Source of the DNA: Tissierellales bacterium | GTDB taxonomy: Bacteria > Bacillota > Clostridia > Tissierellales > JAOAQY01 | DNA length: 40,563 bases | NCBI GenBank assembly: GCA_025210965.1 | Contig: JAOAQY010000183.1 | Location: 1-40,563 of the forward strand | Direction of reading: 5' to 3' | Shown here: in pieces, positions 8,720-17,606 of the stretch | Position numbering within the stretch: the stretch's first letter is position 1 | How the letters are laid out: each line of letters begins with the position of its first letter | Program-made: the position numbers and the translations under genes | Notes under the pieces: model-generated | The model's input: the letters and a program-made list of their open reading frames with translations, nothing else | Database searches by the model: none | Told to the model about the DNA's origin: nothing

Positions 8720-10750
8720 CTAGTAATGTTTTTTGACTAACTCTTTGATCATTTTTTCATCTGTTACATATGGAATAGTTATATGATCTTTTCCACTCAT
8801 CTTTTCATTGTATTCAATTGATGTGCTCATAGAATTTTCATTTCTAGCCCAAGACCTTCTTGCAACTCCACCCATTACGTCCCATGGCATTGCAGATCGT
8901 ATAATTTCATCGGTTCTTTCACTTCCATCAAGTACTAGACCAAAACCACCATTTATTGATTTTCCTATGCCTACTCCGCCACCATTATGAAGTGCTATCA
9001 TCGTCATTCCTCTAGCAGCATTTCCTGCAAAACACTGTGTTGCCATATCTGCCATTATATTACTTCCATCTTTTATATTGGATGTTTCTCTATATGGCGA
9101 ATCTGTACCACCTGTATCATGATGATCTCTTCCAAGCATAATTGGACCAACTTCACCATTTCTAACCATTTCATTAAATTTAAGAGCTATATTCATCCTT
9201 CCAAGAGCATCTTGATACAATATTCTCGCTTGAGTTCCAACAACTAGTCTATTTTTATCCGCATCTCTAATCCAAACCCAATTATCTCTGTCTTGAAATC
9301 TTCTATCAGGATCAATACAAGACATAGCTGCTTTGTCGGTCTTTAATAAGTCTTCTGACTTACCACTCAAGCAAACCCATCTGAATGGCCCATATCCATA
9401 ATCGAATAGAAATGGTCCTAATATGTCTTCCACATATGATGGGAATATAAAACCATCTAACGTATTTTCTCCATTTTTACAAATTTCTTTAACCCCAGCA
9501 TCATATACTGCTCGCATAAATGAATTTCCATAATCAAAGAAATAAGTCCCTCTCTTAACAAGTTTTTTTATCAGTTCAAAATGCTTTTGTAAACTTTCAT
9601 CTACCTTCTTGCAAAAGAGATTTTTATTTTCTTTTAGCAATCTAGTTCTTTCCTCAAAATCAAGACTCTGTGGGCAATATCCACCTTCATATGCTGCATG
9701 ACAAGATGTCTGATCTGAAAGCAACTCTATTTCTATATTATTTTCAACAGCATATTCCAACAAATCTACAATATTCCCCTCATATGCTATTGCTTCTGCC
9801 TTATTTGATTTTTTGCACTCATTTGCTCTATCAAAAACTTCTTTCAAGTCCGAACTTACAAAACTTACCCATCCTTGCTCATATCTAGTTTGAATTCTAG
9901 ACGGATCAACTTCTGCAATAATGCCTACTCCACCGGCGATTTCAATAGATTTCCCCTGTGCACCACTCATTCCACCGAGTCCACTAGTCACGTATAAATG
10001 ACCTGCTAAATCTTTATCTTTAGGTATGCCAAGCTTTTCTCTTCCAGCATTCAATATAGTACTATACGTTCCATGTACTATGCCTTGCGGTCCAATATAC
10101 ATCCATCCACCAGCTGTCATCTGTCCATAATTTGCAACTCCTAATTGCATAGCCCTGTGCCAATTTTCATGGTCATCAAACGCTCCTATCATAAGCGCAT
10201 TTGTTATTATTGCTCTAGGCGCTCCTATATGCGAATGAAATAATCCAAGTGGATGACCTGATTCAACTACCAACGTCTGTGTTTCTTCTATTTCTTCTAA
10301 ATACCTCATTATCAATTGATATTGCATCCAATTCTGACAAACTTGTCCCGTCTCCCCATAAGTAACAAGTTCGTATGGATACAAGGCAATATCAAAATCG
10401 AGATTGTTATTAATCATAAGTTGTATAGATTTCCCCGCTATACAATTTCCTTTATAATCGTCTATGCTTCCACCCTTTATTTCTCCATCTGGTCTAAATC
10501 TGTAACCATAGATTCGGCCCATAGTCAAAAGCTCTTCTAAAAATTCTGGTGCCAATTGTTCCTGCCACTGTTCTGGTATATATCGTAGTGCATTTTTCAG
10601 TGCTAATTCAGTTTCTGTTTGTGACAATGTAAATTCTCTTTTTGGCGCTCTCCTTTTAGTATCGTCAAATTCTTTTTTACTTGGTAATTCAGAAAATATA
10701 TCCTCTAATTTAATTTTCATAGATGCTGATATTTGATCGTTGTTTATCAT
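8720..10750 (-). CDS. hutU: Urocanate hydratase (long form)
   Basis: 676 residues. Adds water to urocanate to give imidazolonepropionate, using tightly bound NAD+. Family motifs: YGETGQVCQNW (131-141), GGWMYIGPQGIVHGTYS near 214-230, and GLGGMSGAQ (257-265). The common proteobacterial and Bacillus enzyme is about 555 residues; this is the longer form of about 670 residues that also occurs in animals and some anaerobes. Second gene of the operon, 12 bases after fhs. No frameshift or missing motif seen. Confidence 0.96.
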   Translation of the reverse strand: MINNDQISASMKIKLEDIFSELPSKKEFDDTKRRAPKREFTLSQTETELALKNALRYIPEQWQEQLAPEFLEELLTMGRIYGYRFRPDGEIKGGSIDDYKGNCIAGKSIQLMINNNLDFDIALYPYELVTYGETGQVCQNWMQYQLIMRYLEEIEETQTLVVESGHPLGLFHSHIGAPRAIITNALMIGAFDDHENWHRAMQLGVANYGQMTAGGWMYIGPQGIVHGTYSTILNAGREKLGIPKDKDLAGHLYVTSGLGGMSGAQGKSIEIAGGVGIIAEVDPSRIQTRYEQGWVSFVSSDLKEVFDRANECKKSNKAEAIAYEGNIVDLLEYAVENNIEIELLSDQTSCHAAYEGGYCPQSLDFEERTRLLKENKNLFCKKVDESLQKHFELIKKLVKRGTYFFDYGNSFMRAVYDAGVKEICKNGENTLDGFIFPSYVEDILGPFLFDYGYGPFRWVCLSGKSEDLLKTDKAAMSCIDPDRRFQDRDNWVWIRDADKNRLVVGTQARILYQDALGRMNIALKFNEMVRNGEVGPIMLGRDHHDTGGTDSPYRETSNIKDGSNIMADMATQCFAGNAARGMTMIALHNGGGVGIGKSINGGFGLVLDGSERTDEIIRSAMPWDVMGGVARRSWARNENSMSTSIEYNEKMSGKDHITIPYVTDEKMIKELVKKHY

Positions 10751-10762
10751 AAATATCCCCCT

Positions 10763-12442
10763 TTAGAATAAACCTGAAATATTACCGTTCTTGTCGATGT
10801 CCATGCCATTTGCAGCAGGTTTTTTTGGAAGACCTGGCATAGTCATTATGTTTCCAGTTAAAACTACTACGAATCCAGCTCCACTAGATAATCTAATTTC
10901 TTTTATTTGGACTTTAAATCCTTCTGGTCTTCCTAATAACTGTTTTTGATCTGATAAAGAGTATTGGTTTTTAGCCATACAAATTGGTAAATTATCGTAT
11001 CCTAATTCCACTAATTTCTTCAATTGCTTCTTAGCTTTTGCTGAAATAGAAATTCCATCTGCTCCGTAAATTTCTTTGCTAATCGTTTCTATTTTTGCTT
11101 CAAGATTCATATCATCACTATACAATGTTTCAAAATGCGACTTCTCATTTTCTATAGTATCAACAACCGCCTTAGCCAATTCAACTCCGCCTTCGCCGCC
11201 TTTAGCCCAAACTTCTGTCAATATTACTTTTACATCCATAGCTTTACAGAGTTCCTGTAATTTCTGAATTTCAGCTTCCGTATCTGTAGGAAATTTGTTT
11301 ATAGCAACTACCGCTGGTACTTTAAATTTTCTAACATTTTCTATATGTTTTTCTAAGTTTGAAAATCCTTTTCCAAGAGCATCAATGTTTTCTTCACTTA
11401 AAAATTCTTTTCTTACCCCGCCGTGATGTTTAAGTGCTCGTATAGTAGCAACTACCACTGTACAATCAGGTTTTAAATTTCCTTGTCTACACTTTATATT
11501 AAAAAACTTCTCTGCTCCTAAGTCCGCTCCAAATCCAGCCTCTGTAACAACATAATCAGTCAGTTTTAATGCAGCCTTAGTTGCTATTAAACTATTACAT
11601 CCATGTGCTATGTTAGCAAATGGTCCACCATGTATTAACACTGGTGTATTTTCTACTGTTTGCACTATGTTAGGTTTAATAGCATCCTTTAATAAAAGTG
11701 TAACTGCACCAGTAGCTTCTATATCATCTGGTGTAATTGGATTCCCACTATAATCATATGCAATTGTCATTCTACCTATTCTATTTTTCAAATCATCTAA
11801 ATCACTCGCCAAACATAGAATTGCCATTATCTCTGATGCAACTGTAATATCAAAACCATCTTCTCTTGGCACTCCATTTGTCTTACCACCTAATCCAGCA
11901 ACTATATGTCTGAGTTCTCTGTCATTCATATCCAACACACGTTTCCAAACTATTTGTCTAGTATCTATATTCTTTGAATTTCCTTGATGAATATGATTAT
12001 CTAAAAGCGCGGCAAGTAGATTGTGAGCCGTAGTGATGGCATGTATATCTCCAGTAAAATGAAGGTTTATATCCTCCATTGGAACTACTTGAGAATATCC
12101 ACCTCCTGCCGCTCCTCCTTTAACTCCAAAACAAGGTCCTAAAGAAGGCTCTCTAAGTGCACTTATAGCTTTTTTACCAATTTTGTTTAAAGCCATTGAT
12201 AGCCCTATATTAACGGTAGTTTTGCCTTCTCCTGCCGGAGTCGGATTTATAGCTGTCACAAGTATTAGTTTACCATCTGGTCTGTTCTCTATGCTTTTTA
12301 GAAAATTCCCATCTATTTTTGCCTTGTACTTTCCATAAACTTCTAATTGATCAATTCCAACACCAATCTGTTCTGCAATCTTTTCAATGTGTTCCATTTT
12401 TGCATTTTGTGCAATCTCAATATCACTTGGTACCTTTGTCAT
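10763..12442 (-). CDS. fhs: Formate-tetrahydrofolate ligase
   Basis: 559 residues, a usual length. Catalyses formate + THF + ATP to 10-formyl-THF + ADP + phosphate, and is reversible. The P-loop [10 protein letters not shown] is at 67-76, with [20 protein letters not shown] after it, both diagnostic. As first gene of the histidine operon it most likely runs in the ATP-forming direction, taking the formimino carbon released by ftcD and fchA to formate. The methenyl-THF cyclohydrolase (folD) needed between them is not in the window. A weak promoter sits upstream; the divergent neighbour is the DUF3793 gene. Confidence 0.96.
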   Translation of the reverse strand: MTKVPSDIEIAQNAKMEHIEKIAEQIGVGIDQLEVYGKYKAKIDGNFLKSIENRPDGKLILVTAINPTPAGEGKTTVNIGLSMALNKIGKKAISALREPSLGPCFGVKGGAAGGGYSQVVPMEDINLHFTGDIHAITTAHNLLAALLDNHIHQGNSKNIDTRQIVWKRVLDMNDRELRHIVAGLGGKTNGVPREDGFDITVASEIMAILCLASDLDDLKNRIGRMTIAYDYSGNPITPDDIEATGAVTLLLKDAIKPNIVQTVENTPVLIHGGPFANIAHGCNSLIATKAALKLTDYVVTEAGFGADLGAEKFFNIKCRQGNLKPDCTVVVATIRALKHHGGVRKEFLSEENIDALGKGFSNLEKHIENVRKFKVPAVVAINKFPTDTEAEIQKLQELCKAMDVKVILTEVWAKGGEGGVELAKAVVDTIENEKSHFETLYSDDMNLEAKIETISKEIYGADGISISAKAKKQLKKLVELGYDNLPICMAKNQYSLSDQKQLLGRPEGFKVQIKEIRLSSGAGFVVVLTGNIMTMPGLPKKPAANGMDIDKNGNISGLF

Positions 12443-12498
12443 AGCATCCCCACCTTAATTCTCTAGTATTATATGTCATCAAAACATATCCTCACTAT

Positions 12499-12504
12499 AT
12501 TATA
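12499..12504 (-). promoter_or_regulatory. Probable -10 element of the fhs-hut operon
   Basis: A perfect TATAAT on the minus strand about 60 bases before the fhs ATG. The -35 region at the right distance (ACAATT) is poor, which suggests activator-dependent expression. I do not recognise a riboswitch in this leader. Confidence 0.45.
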
Positions 12505-12594
12505 CAACATAACCGCAAATGAATTGTCTGATTTTTTGCTATTATTAATTTTTTTTAACATTTCATATAAGACAATACATTATTCTTGGTCAAT

Positions 12595-12647
12595 TTTACA
12601 ATAACATGGTTATATGATATAATTAATTAAGAATGATTATCATTTTC
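12595..12647 (+). promoter_or_regulatory. Promoter with Fur-like box for the DUF3793 gene
   Basis: TTTACA (12595-12600), 17-base spacer, TATAAT (12618-12623). Predicted start near 12630. A Fur-like operator at 12629-12647 matches 15 of 19 positions of the classical GATAATGATAATCATTATC box and contains the inverted repeat AATGAT-T-ATCATT. It covers the start point, so iron-loaded Fur would repress. Confidence 0.7.
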
Positions 12648-12674
12648 TTTATCGATTATTTGAGAGGTGATCCT

Positions 12675-13259
12675 ATGACAATATGTAAAAATTGTACTCT
12701 ATGTGCACATCCAAAATCAAACTATATAAAATGGTTAGTAAATCTACTATCCCCTGTTATTTTTGGGCAAAAACCAAGCGAAATAATAAGCATCCCTAAA
12801 AGCAATTTTGAATCAATAGAAGAAATACAAGCGCATTTCTCTGCTTGTAGCAAAATCAAATTTAAAGTAATAGATTTTAGTCAATACAGCTATAAAGTGT
12901 TCTTTTTTCACCCTTCAAAATTAGAATCTACATTGAAGAATAAAAGTAATCTTATATTTTTATCAAAACTTGGCTATTCATCTTCTTTTGAAAAAATATT
13001 GTGTGAGCTTTTTTTAAAAATTTCATTTGGAAACATTCCAGATGAAATTGGTGTCTTTCTTGGATATCCTCTTAAAGATGTAATCGGATTTATAGGGCAT
13101 CCTTCTCTTCCATATGTAAAAACTCAAGCATGGCGAATTTATGGAAATCCAAGATTATCAGACCAATTGTACTCGCAATTTGTAAAATCTAAAGAAAAAA
13201 TGAGTTTTTTACTGGAAACTCAATCTATTGAAGATATATTTGCCTCATATTTACAATAA
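12675..13259 (+). CDS. DUF3793 family protein, Fur-controlled
   Basis: 194 residues from the ATG at 12675, preceded by AGAGGTGA. An upstream ATT/ATG reading would place the start inside the Fur box region and lacks a ribosome binding site. Features: two N-terminal C-x2-C-type cysteines (CKNCTLC), FHPSKLE, FLSKLGY, and the block EIGVFLGYPLKDVIGFIG, which I recognise as typical of DUF3793. No membrane segments or signal peptide. Biochemical function is not known. The Fur-like operator on its promoter and the convergent, also Fur-like controlled DUF2325 gene suggest a role in iron limitation or iron-sparing metabolism; that is inference. Confidence 0.8.
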   Translation: MTICKNCTLCAHPKSNYIKWLVNLLSPVIFGQKPSEIISIPKSNFESIEEIQAHFSACSKIKFKVIDFSQYSYKVFFFHPSKLESTLKNKSNLIFLSKLGYSSSFEKILCELFLKISFGNIPDEIGVFLGYPLKDVIGFIGHPSLPYVKTQAWRIYGNPRLSDQLYSQFVKSKEKMSFLLETQSIEDIFASYLQ

Positions 13260-13295
13260 CTTAGTGTTAATATTCCTAATAGAATTAATTCAAAC

Positions 13296-13344
13296 GAAAA
13301 AGCTGATTGTATTCAAAAAATCATTGAATACAATCAGCTTTTTC
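13296..13344. terminator. Bidirectional terminator between DUF3793 and DUF2325 genes
   Basis: Perfect 21-bp stem (13296-13316 with 13324-13344) and 7-base loop, with A-tract on the left arm and T-tract on the right, so it can stop transcription from both sides. Confidence 0.9.
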
Positions 13345-13353
13345 ATTTATTAT

Positions 13354-13635
13354 CTAACAGGCTAAACCGTCCATAGTTTGTTTTACACTACTAAGTGATC
13401 TCTTAGAATACAGTACTGGAACTTCCGCTATTCTAGCACGTTTTCTTATATTTTCCATCATTGCATGATTTAGAAAATCAGTTAAAATTAGAACATAATC
13501 TAATTTTTTTGATATCTTAAATTTTCTCTGTCCTTTTTTCCTTCCATTGTAGTGGTTAATTTCATCAAACCCTTTTCTATTGAGTTCATAACTTATTTTT
13601 TCAATATTGTCTCCACCTACAACCAAAATACTCAT
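13354..13635 (-). CDS. DUF2325 family small protein, Fur-controlled
   Basis: 93 residues from the ATG at 13635, which has a strong GGAGGTG site; a longer frame extends upstream but would run through the operator region. It begins MSILVVGGDNIEK and has YVLILTDFLNHAMM and RARIAEVPVLYSKRS, the pattern of the DUF2325 family: a small Rossmann-like fold with no assigned activity. It has a C-terminal cysteine (C93). Its promoter carries two Fur-like sites, and it converges on the DUF3793 gene. Likely an iron-response protein; actual function unknown. Confidence 0.78.
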   Translation of the reverse strand: MSILVVGGDNIEKISYELNRKGFDEINHYNGRKKGQRKFKISKKLDYVLILTDFLNHAMMENIRKRARIAEVPVLYSKRSLSSVKQTMDGLAC

Positions 13636-13649
13636 AATTACACCTCCAA

Positions 13650-13701
13650 TGATAATTATTATCTTTTGATACATATTATCATTTAGGTCTTTTTTTGTCA
13701 A
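13650..13701 (-). promoter_or_regulatory. Promoter with two Fur-like boxes for the DUF2325 gene
   Basis: Minus strand: TTGACA (13696-13701, overlapping the stop codon of the upstream kinase), 17-base spacer, TAATAT (13673-13678). One Fur-like site at 13650-13664 reads TGATAAT-T-ATTATCT, 13 of 14 defined positions of the 7-1-7 consensus. A second inverted repeat, TGATA-CATAT-TATCA, at 13667-13681 overlaps the -10. Confidence 0.75.
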
Positions 13702-16316
13702 GCTCTCTTTAAATTTTTTTCTAACTCTTCATACAATTCTTTGCATCCATCTACATCGTGTTTCCTCGATGTCATTTGTATTTTAAATGCATATTTCTTT
13801 ATAGTCATCTGATTTTCCTCTTCAGCTAAATATTTTACTTTTTTTGCCAAATTTTCTATTTCTCCAAAGTTATTTGAATTCTGTACTTTATTTCCCAAGA
13901 CTTCAAGCGTTTGTTTTAAACTACTTCCTATGATAGCAATCTCTGCTGTATTCCTCTTTTTATTTATACTATCCTTTGCTTTTTGGACTAACTCATCAAT
14001 TTGAACATTTTCTTTCTCCATCTTATCCGCATAGTAGCTAGTATATTTATTTATAACATCGTAAAATTTAGAAACTTCCAGTGGTTTTGACAAGTAATCA
14101 TCCATTCCAGCTTTTATAAATCTCTCCCGATCACCTTGCAACGCATGAGCTGTAATTGCAATTATAGGAACATGATTTTCAATATCTTTTTCCATAGCTC
14201 TAATTCTTTTTGTCGCTTCGATTCCATCCATTTCTGGCATCTGTATATCCATCAAAATTATATCGAAATATTCTTTTTCATATAGTTCTAGTGCTTCTAC
14301 TCCATTATTAGCTAATAGTATTTGGTGCCCTTGTTTTTGAACTAAATTTAATGTAACCATTTGATTTATTTGATCGTCTTCTACAAGCAAAACTTTCAAT
14401 TTTTTCAGCGCTTTTGGTATTACAAAATCATCCTCGCCTTCAACAGCTTTCACATCACTCGATCCTAGGTTTATACAAAATCTAAAACAAGTACCAACAT
14501 GTTCTTCGCTCTCTACTTCTATGCTTCCACCCATCAATTCAATTAATTGTTTAGTAATAGAAAGTCCTAATCCTGTCCCTCCAAATCTTCTAGTTATTGA
14601 ACCATCTACCTGACTAAAACTTTCGAACAATCTATCTAAATTGTGCTCAGCTATTCCAATTCCACTATCTCTCACTTCAAACTCCAAAACAACTTCATTA
14701 TTCCTTTTGCTCTTAAGTCTAGCATCTACTTGTATACTGCCAAACTCTGTAAATTTAAGTGCATTACTCAGTAAGTTATTTAGTATTTGTTGTATTCTAT
14801 TTGGGTCGCCAATAAAATTATTTTCACAACTAAAATGAATATTGTATTTCAACTCTAAACCTTTTTCATCCGATTTGAATTTAAAACTACTAATAATCTT
14901 CTTTATCAAATTTTCTAGATTAAATGGTATCTTTTCAAGAACTATTTTTCCAGCTTCTATTTTTGAAAAGTCCAATATATCATTTATCAATTTGATTAAA
15001 GTTTCAGCAGAGCTTTTTACCAAATCTAAATTTTCTCTCTGCTCTTCTGTCAAATCTGTCATCAGTGTTAAATTGGTCATACCAATTATTCCATTGACTG
15101 GCGTTCTTATTTCGTGGCTCATATTTGCAAGAAATTGGCTTTTAGCTTTATTTGCATGTTCTGCAACTTCCATTGCCTTTTTAAATTTTTCCTGTGCATC
15201 TTTTTTAATAGTTATATCCCTACAAGAATATATCTTTCCTTTTATACCCTCCTCTTCAATTTCATTTATTGCCGCCTCTATCCAAATATACGGTCCTCCA
15301 AACGTTTTAACCCTTATTTCCACAACTTCATCTAAATTTTTTTTACCGATTTTCTGTTGTGAAAGCCAGCTTCTATCTTGTGGATGAATAAATTCATGTA
15401 CTGGTTTTCCTATAACTTTATTGTAATTATAACCAAGCAGGCGTTCCGTTGATGGACTAGCATATTCTATTGTTCCTAGATCATCAGTTTGGATAATAGC
15501 ATCTTTCATATTTTTCGTTATTGTATTTAGTCGAGCCTCTCGCTCTCTTAATTTTTCTGCCATTTTTTTAGATTCTGTTATGTCTTGTTTTATACCTAAA
15601 AAACTAGTTACTTCACCATCATGATCGATTATAGGGGTGATCCACGCCTTCTCCCAATAAAGCGTTCCATCTTTTTTCCTATTCAGAAACTCTCCTTGCC
15701 AGGCTTTTCCACCTTCTATAGTACTCCACAATTCTTTATAGTAATTTTTATCATGATAGGATGATCTCAATATACTTGGATTTTTTCCAACTACTTCTTG
15801 AAAAGAATACCCCGTTATTTCTTCAAATTTTTGATTCACATACTCAATCTGTCCATTAGTATTTGTTATTAGTATAGATGTCGGATTTTGTTCAACCGCT
15901 CTCGAAAGCGTTCTTAGTTGTTGTTCGTTCTTTACCAATCTAGAAACATCTCGAAAAACAACAACCATACCAAATATCTTCTCACCAATTATTATAGGAG
16001 TACAATTTGCGGATAAATAATATGCATTTCCATGATTATCATATATAACCGAATTCCTTTTTAAATGCATTATTTGACCATTCTCCAAAACTTTTTCAAA
16101 TATATTTTCGATCAATATATTCTCTTTATAATCATATATTTTTAATACATTTCGAATATTTTTCCCAAGTAAATTTTTTTCAGTCTTCAATATCTCCAGT
16201 GCTTTAGGATTGTAAAAAATAATTTTTCCACCTGCATCTGTGTGAATCAATCCATCTCCGATGCTTTCAAGTACCTTTGCCAAAAACATAGGATTTCTCT
16301 CAAATTCTCCAATCAT
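13698..16316 (-). CDS. Hybrid sensor histidine kinase: three PAS, kinase, receiver, degenerate HPt-like tail
   Basis: 872 residues from the ATG at 16316; an ATG one codon upstream is also possible but sits too close to the GGTG site (residue numbers here count that extra Met). No membrane segments, so a soluble sensor. Domains: PAS about 10-130, PAS/PAC about 135-255, PAS about 260-375; HisKA with SHEIRTP and phospho-acceptor H402; HATPase with NALKF, DSGIGIA and GGTGLGL (to about 618); receiver about 640-760 with phospho-acceptor D691 and K746-type SKP. Residues 770-873 align with an HPt helix bundle, but the position of the phosphorylated histidine is F845 (KKYAFKIQM). It lies 5-8 bases after cheR, so both are probably cotranscribed. 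Signal and output partner unknown. Confidence 0.88.
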   Translation of the reverse strand: MIGEFERNPMFLAKVLESIGDGLIHTDAGGKIIFYNPKALEILKTEKNLLGKNIRNVLKIYDYKENILIENIFEKVLENGQIMHLKRNSVIYDNHGNAYYLSANCTPIIIGEKIFGMVVVFRDVSRLVKNEQQLRTLSRAVEQNPTSILITNTNGQIEYVNQKFEEITGYSFQEVVGKNPSILRSSYHDKNYYKELWSTIEGGKAWQGEFLNRKKDGTLYWEKAWITPIIDHDGEVTSFLGIKQDITESKKMAEKLREREARLNTITKNMKDAIIQTDDLGTIEYASPSTERLLGYNYNKVIGKPVHEFIHPQDRSWLSQQKIGKKNLDEVVEIRVKTFGGPYIWIEAAINEIEEEGIKGKIYSCRDITIKKDAQEKFKKAMEVAEHANKAKSQFLANMSHEIRTPVNGIIGMTNLTLMTDLTEEQRENLDLVKSSAETLIKLINDILDFSKIEAGKIVLEKIPFNLENLIKKIISSFKFKSDEKGLELKYNIHFSCENNFIGDPNRIQQILNNLLSNALKFTEFGSIQVDARLKSKRNNEVVLEFEVRDSGIGIAEHNLDRLFESFSQVDGSITRRFGGTGLGLSITKQLIELMGGSIEVESEEHVGTCFRFCINLGSSDVKAVEGEDDFVIPKALKKLKVLLVEDDQINQMVTLNLVQKQGHQILLANNGVEALELYEKEYFDIILMDIQMPEMDGIEATKRIRAMEKDIENHVPIIAITAHALQGDRERFIKAGMDDYLSKPLEVSKFYDVINKYTSYYADKMEKENVQIDELVQKAKDSINKKRNTAEIAIIGSSLKQTLEVLGNKVQNSNNFGEIENLAKKVKYLAEEENQMTIKKYAFKIQMTSRKHDVDGCKELYEELEKNLKRA

Positions 16317-16324
16317 CATTTCAC

Positions 16325-17128
16325 CTACTTTACATATATTGATGGTTTTACATACTTAAATGGAACTATGTTTCTGTCAATACTTTCAGAGTGACCTATA
16401 AACAAATGACCTCCACTATCTAATACATTATAAAATTTCTTCATAATCTCGTGCTTAGTTTGAAAATCGAAATAGATCATAACATTCCTACAAAATATGA
16501 CATCAAAATTCTTTTTAAACCTATAGTCGCTTAATAAATTAAGTCTTCTAAACAAAACCTCATCCTTTAACTTATTTGTTATATTGACCTCTGTACTTGT
16601 CAATTTATCAAAATACTTCTTGTAATAATAATTAGGTACTTCCATTACGTCATCCTTTTTATAAGAACCGGTTCTAGCTACAGCAAGTACCTTATCTGAT
16701 ATATCTGTGGCTAATATTTGTGTATTCCAAAGTGTTTTTTCTTTTCCAAAAAAATCATCAATAATCATAGCTAAAGTATATGCTTCTTGTCCTGAAGAGC
16801 ACCCAGCACTCCAAATTCTGAGGTCTCTATCTTTTTTTACTTTTTTCAAATATGGTAATACTTCATTTCTAAAGTATTCAAAGTGCTCTTTTTCTCTCCA
16901 AAAATAGCTATGATTTGTAGTTATTCTATTCAAAAACTCTTTCATTAAATTACCCGATTCATCACTTCTAACCGCATTCATATAACTCGAAAATGAATCA
17001 TATGATTTTTCTACAATATAATTTTCAAGCCTTGCCGCAACTAATGCTCTCTTCTTTTCCGTTAAGTTTATACCGTAATTTAACTTTACAAATTGTGATA
17101 TTTCTAAAAACTCCTTATTTGTAAGCAT
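16325..17128 (-). CDS. cheR: Chemotaxis protein methyltransferase CheR
   Basis: 267 residues. Transfers methyl groups from S-adenosylmethionine to glutamates on chemoreceptors. It has the N-terminal helical domain (about 1-75), then TTNHSYFWRE and the SAM-binding RIWSAGCSSGQEAYTLAM, and near the C-terminus FDVIFCRNVMIYF, all standard. No CheB, receptor or CheY is adjacent; the next gene is the hybrid kinase. The ATG has a GGAGG site. The promoter region contains a 22-base element nearly identical to one in front of cheA. Confidence 0.93.
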   Translation of the reverse strand: MLTNKEFLEISQFVKLNYGINLTEKKRALVAARLENYIVEKSYDSFSSYMNAVRSDESGNLMKEFLNRITTNHSYFWREKEHFEYFRNEVLPYLKKVKKDRDLRIWSAGCSSGQEAYTLAMIIDDFFGKEKTLWNTQILATDISDKVLAVARTGSYKKDDVMEVPNYYYKKYFDKLTSTEVNITNKLKDEVLFRRLNLLSDYRFKKNFDVIFCRNVMIYFDFQTKHEIMKKFYNVLDSGGHLFIGHSESIDRNIVPFKYVKPSIYVK

Positions 17129-17139
17129 ATGACCGCCTC

Positions 17140-17161
17140 CTCACTTTTATTAGATACCCAA
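17140..17161 (-). promoter_or_regulatory. Element upstream of cheR shared with cheA
   Basis: Read on the plus strand as CTCACTTTTATTA-GA-TACCCAA. The same sequence without the GA occurs at 27593-27612 as part of the cheA promoter. Here it may supply the -10 (TATCTA) of cheR, but I find no good -35. Confidence 0.4.
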
Positions 17162-17206
17162 CATATCAATTTTTTATATTTTTTTATATTTTTTTTATTT
17201 TTTTGC

Positions 17207-17235
17207 TTGACTAAAGCAAAGTGCTGCTATATAAT
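17207..17235 (+). promoter_or_regulatory. Promoter of the asnA T-box leader
   Basis: TTGACT (17207-17212), 17-base spacer, TATAAT (17230-17235). A run of A/T tracts at 17165-17204 directly upstream could act as an UP element. Predicted start about 17242. Confidence 0.85.
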
Positions 17236-17241
17236 CTATAT

Positions 17242-17523
17242 AAATCAAATATACAAATGCAGTGACAAGGAGAGTACGTTGAGTTGGTAGTTTTAGCGAG
17301 TCGATGATGGTGAAAGTTCGATACGGATACCCAATGGAAGAACACCTTTGAGCAGCTGTCCGAAACTTTTACGAAGTAGGCACAGCCGGTTCCAAACCGT
17401 TATTTTTGGTAGATATCGAGCTCTAGTCTCCGTATCGATGAGTGATTTTATTTTAAAATAATTTGGGTGGTACCGCGTAAGTTCAGTCTTTCGTCCCATA
17501 TGTGGGATGATAGACTTTTTTTA
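17242..17523 (+). promoter_or_regulatory. Asparagine-specific T-box leader
   Basis: A T-box riboswitch that senses uncharged tRNA. Seen: the conserved T-box GGGTGGTACCGCG at 17465-17477 followed by a terminator hairpin; stem I with the loop GGATACC near 17324-17331; and a specifier loop in which the codon AAC (17341-17343) is followed by A. AAC reads asparagine, matching the downstream asnA. When tRNA-Asn is uncharged, its acceptor end should pair with the T-box bulge and favour the antiterminator. Confidence 0.92.
17485..17523 (+). terminator. T-box attenuator terminator of asnA
   Basis: Hairpin with outer stem AGTCT/AGACT and inner stem TCCCA/TGGGA, loop TATG, then seven T residues. It competes with the antiterminator of the T-box. 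The remaining leader to the asnA ribosome binding site (17524-17592) holds nothing else I recognise. Confidence 0.9.
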
Positions 17524-17606
17524 TACCCAAAAATATTATTTTGCAAGCGTCCGGATGCTTATGCACTTATATTTTTATTTATACCATAATTTAAGGAGTG
17601 ATTTTA

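Noticed and set aside
12443-12600. Possible folate riboswitch in the leader of fhs.
   Set aside because: None of the conserved THF-riboswitch blocks could be found; the leader is short and AT-rich.
14842-15387. A 181-codon open frame on the plus strand inside the hybrid kinase gene.
   Set aside because: It is antisense to PAS, kinase and dimerisation motifs, lacks a ribosome binding site, and its product is an AT-rich hydrophobic string without known motifs.
17293-17499. A minus-strand 68-codon frame in the asnA leader.
   Set aside because: It lies entirely within the T-box RNA, whose conserved elements explain the sequence on the other strand.
17536-17566. A small inverted repeat (AAGCGTCC/GGATGCTT) before asnA.
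   Set aside because: No loop remains when it pairs fully, and it has a wobble pair; too short to call a structure.
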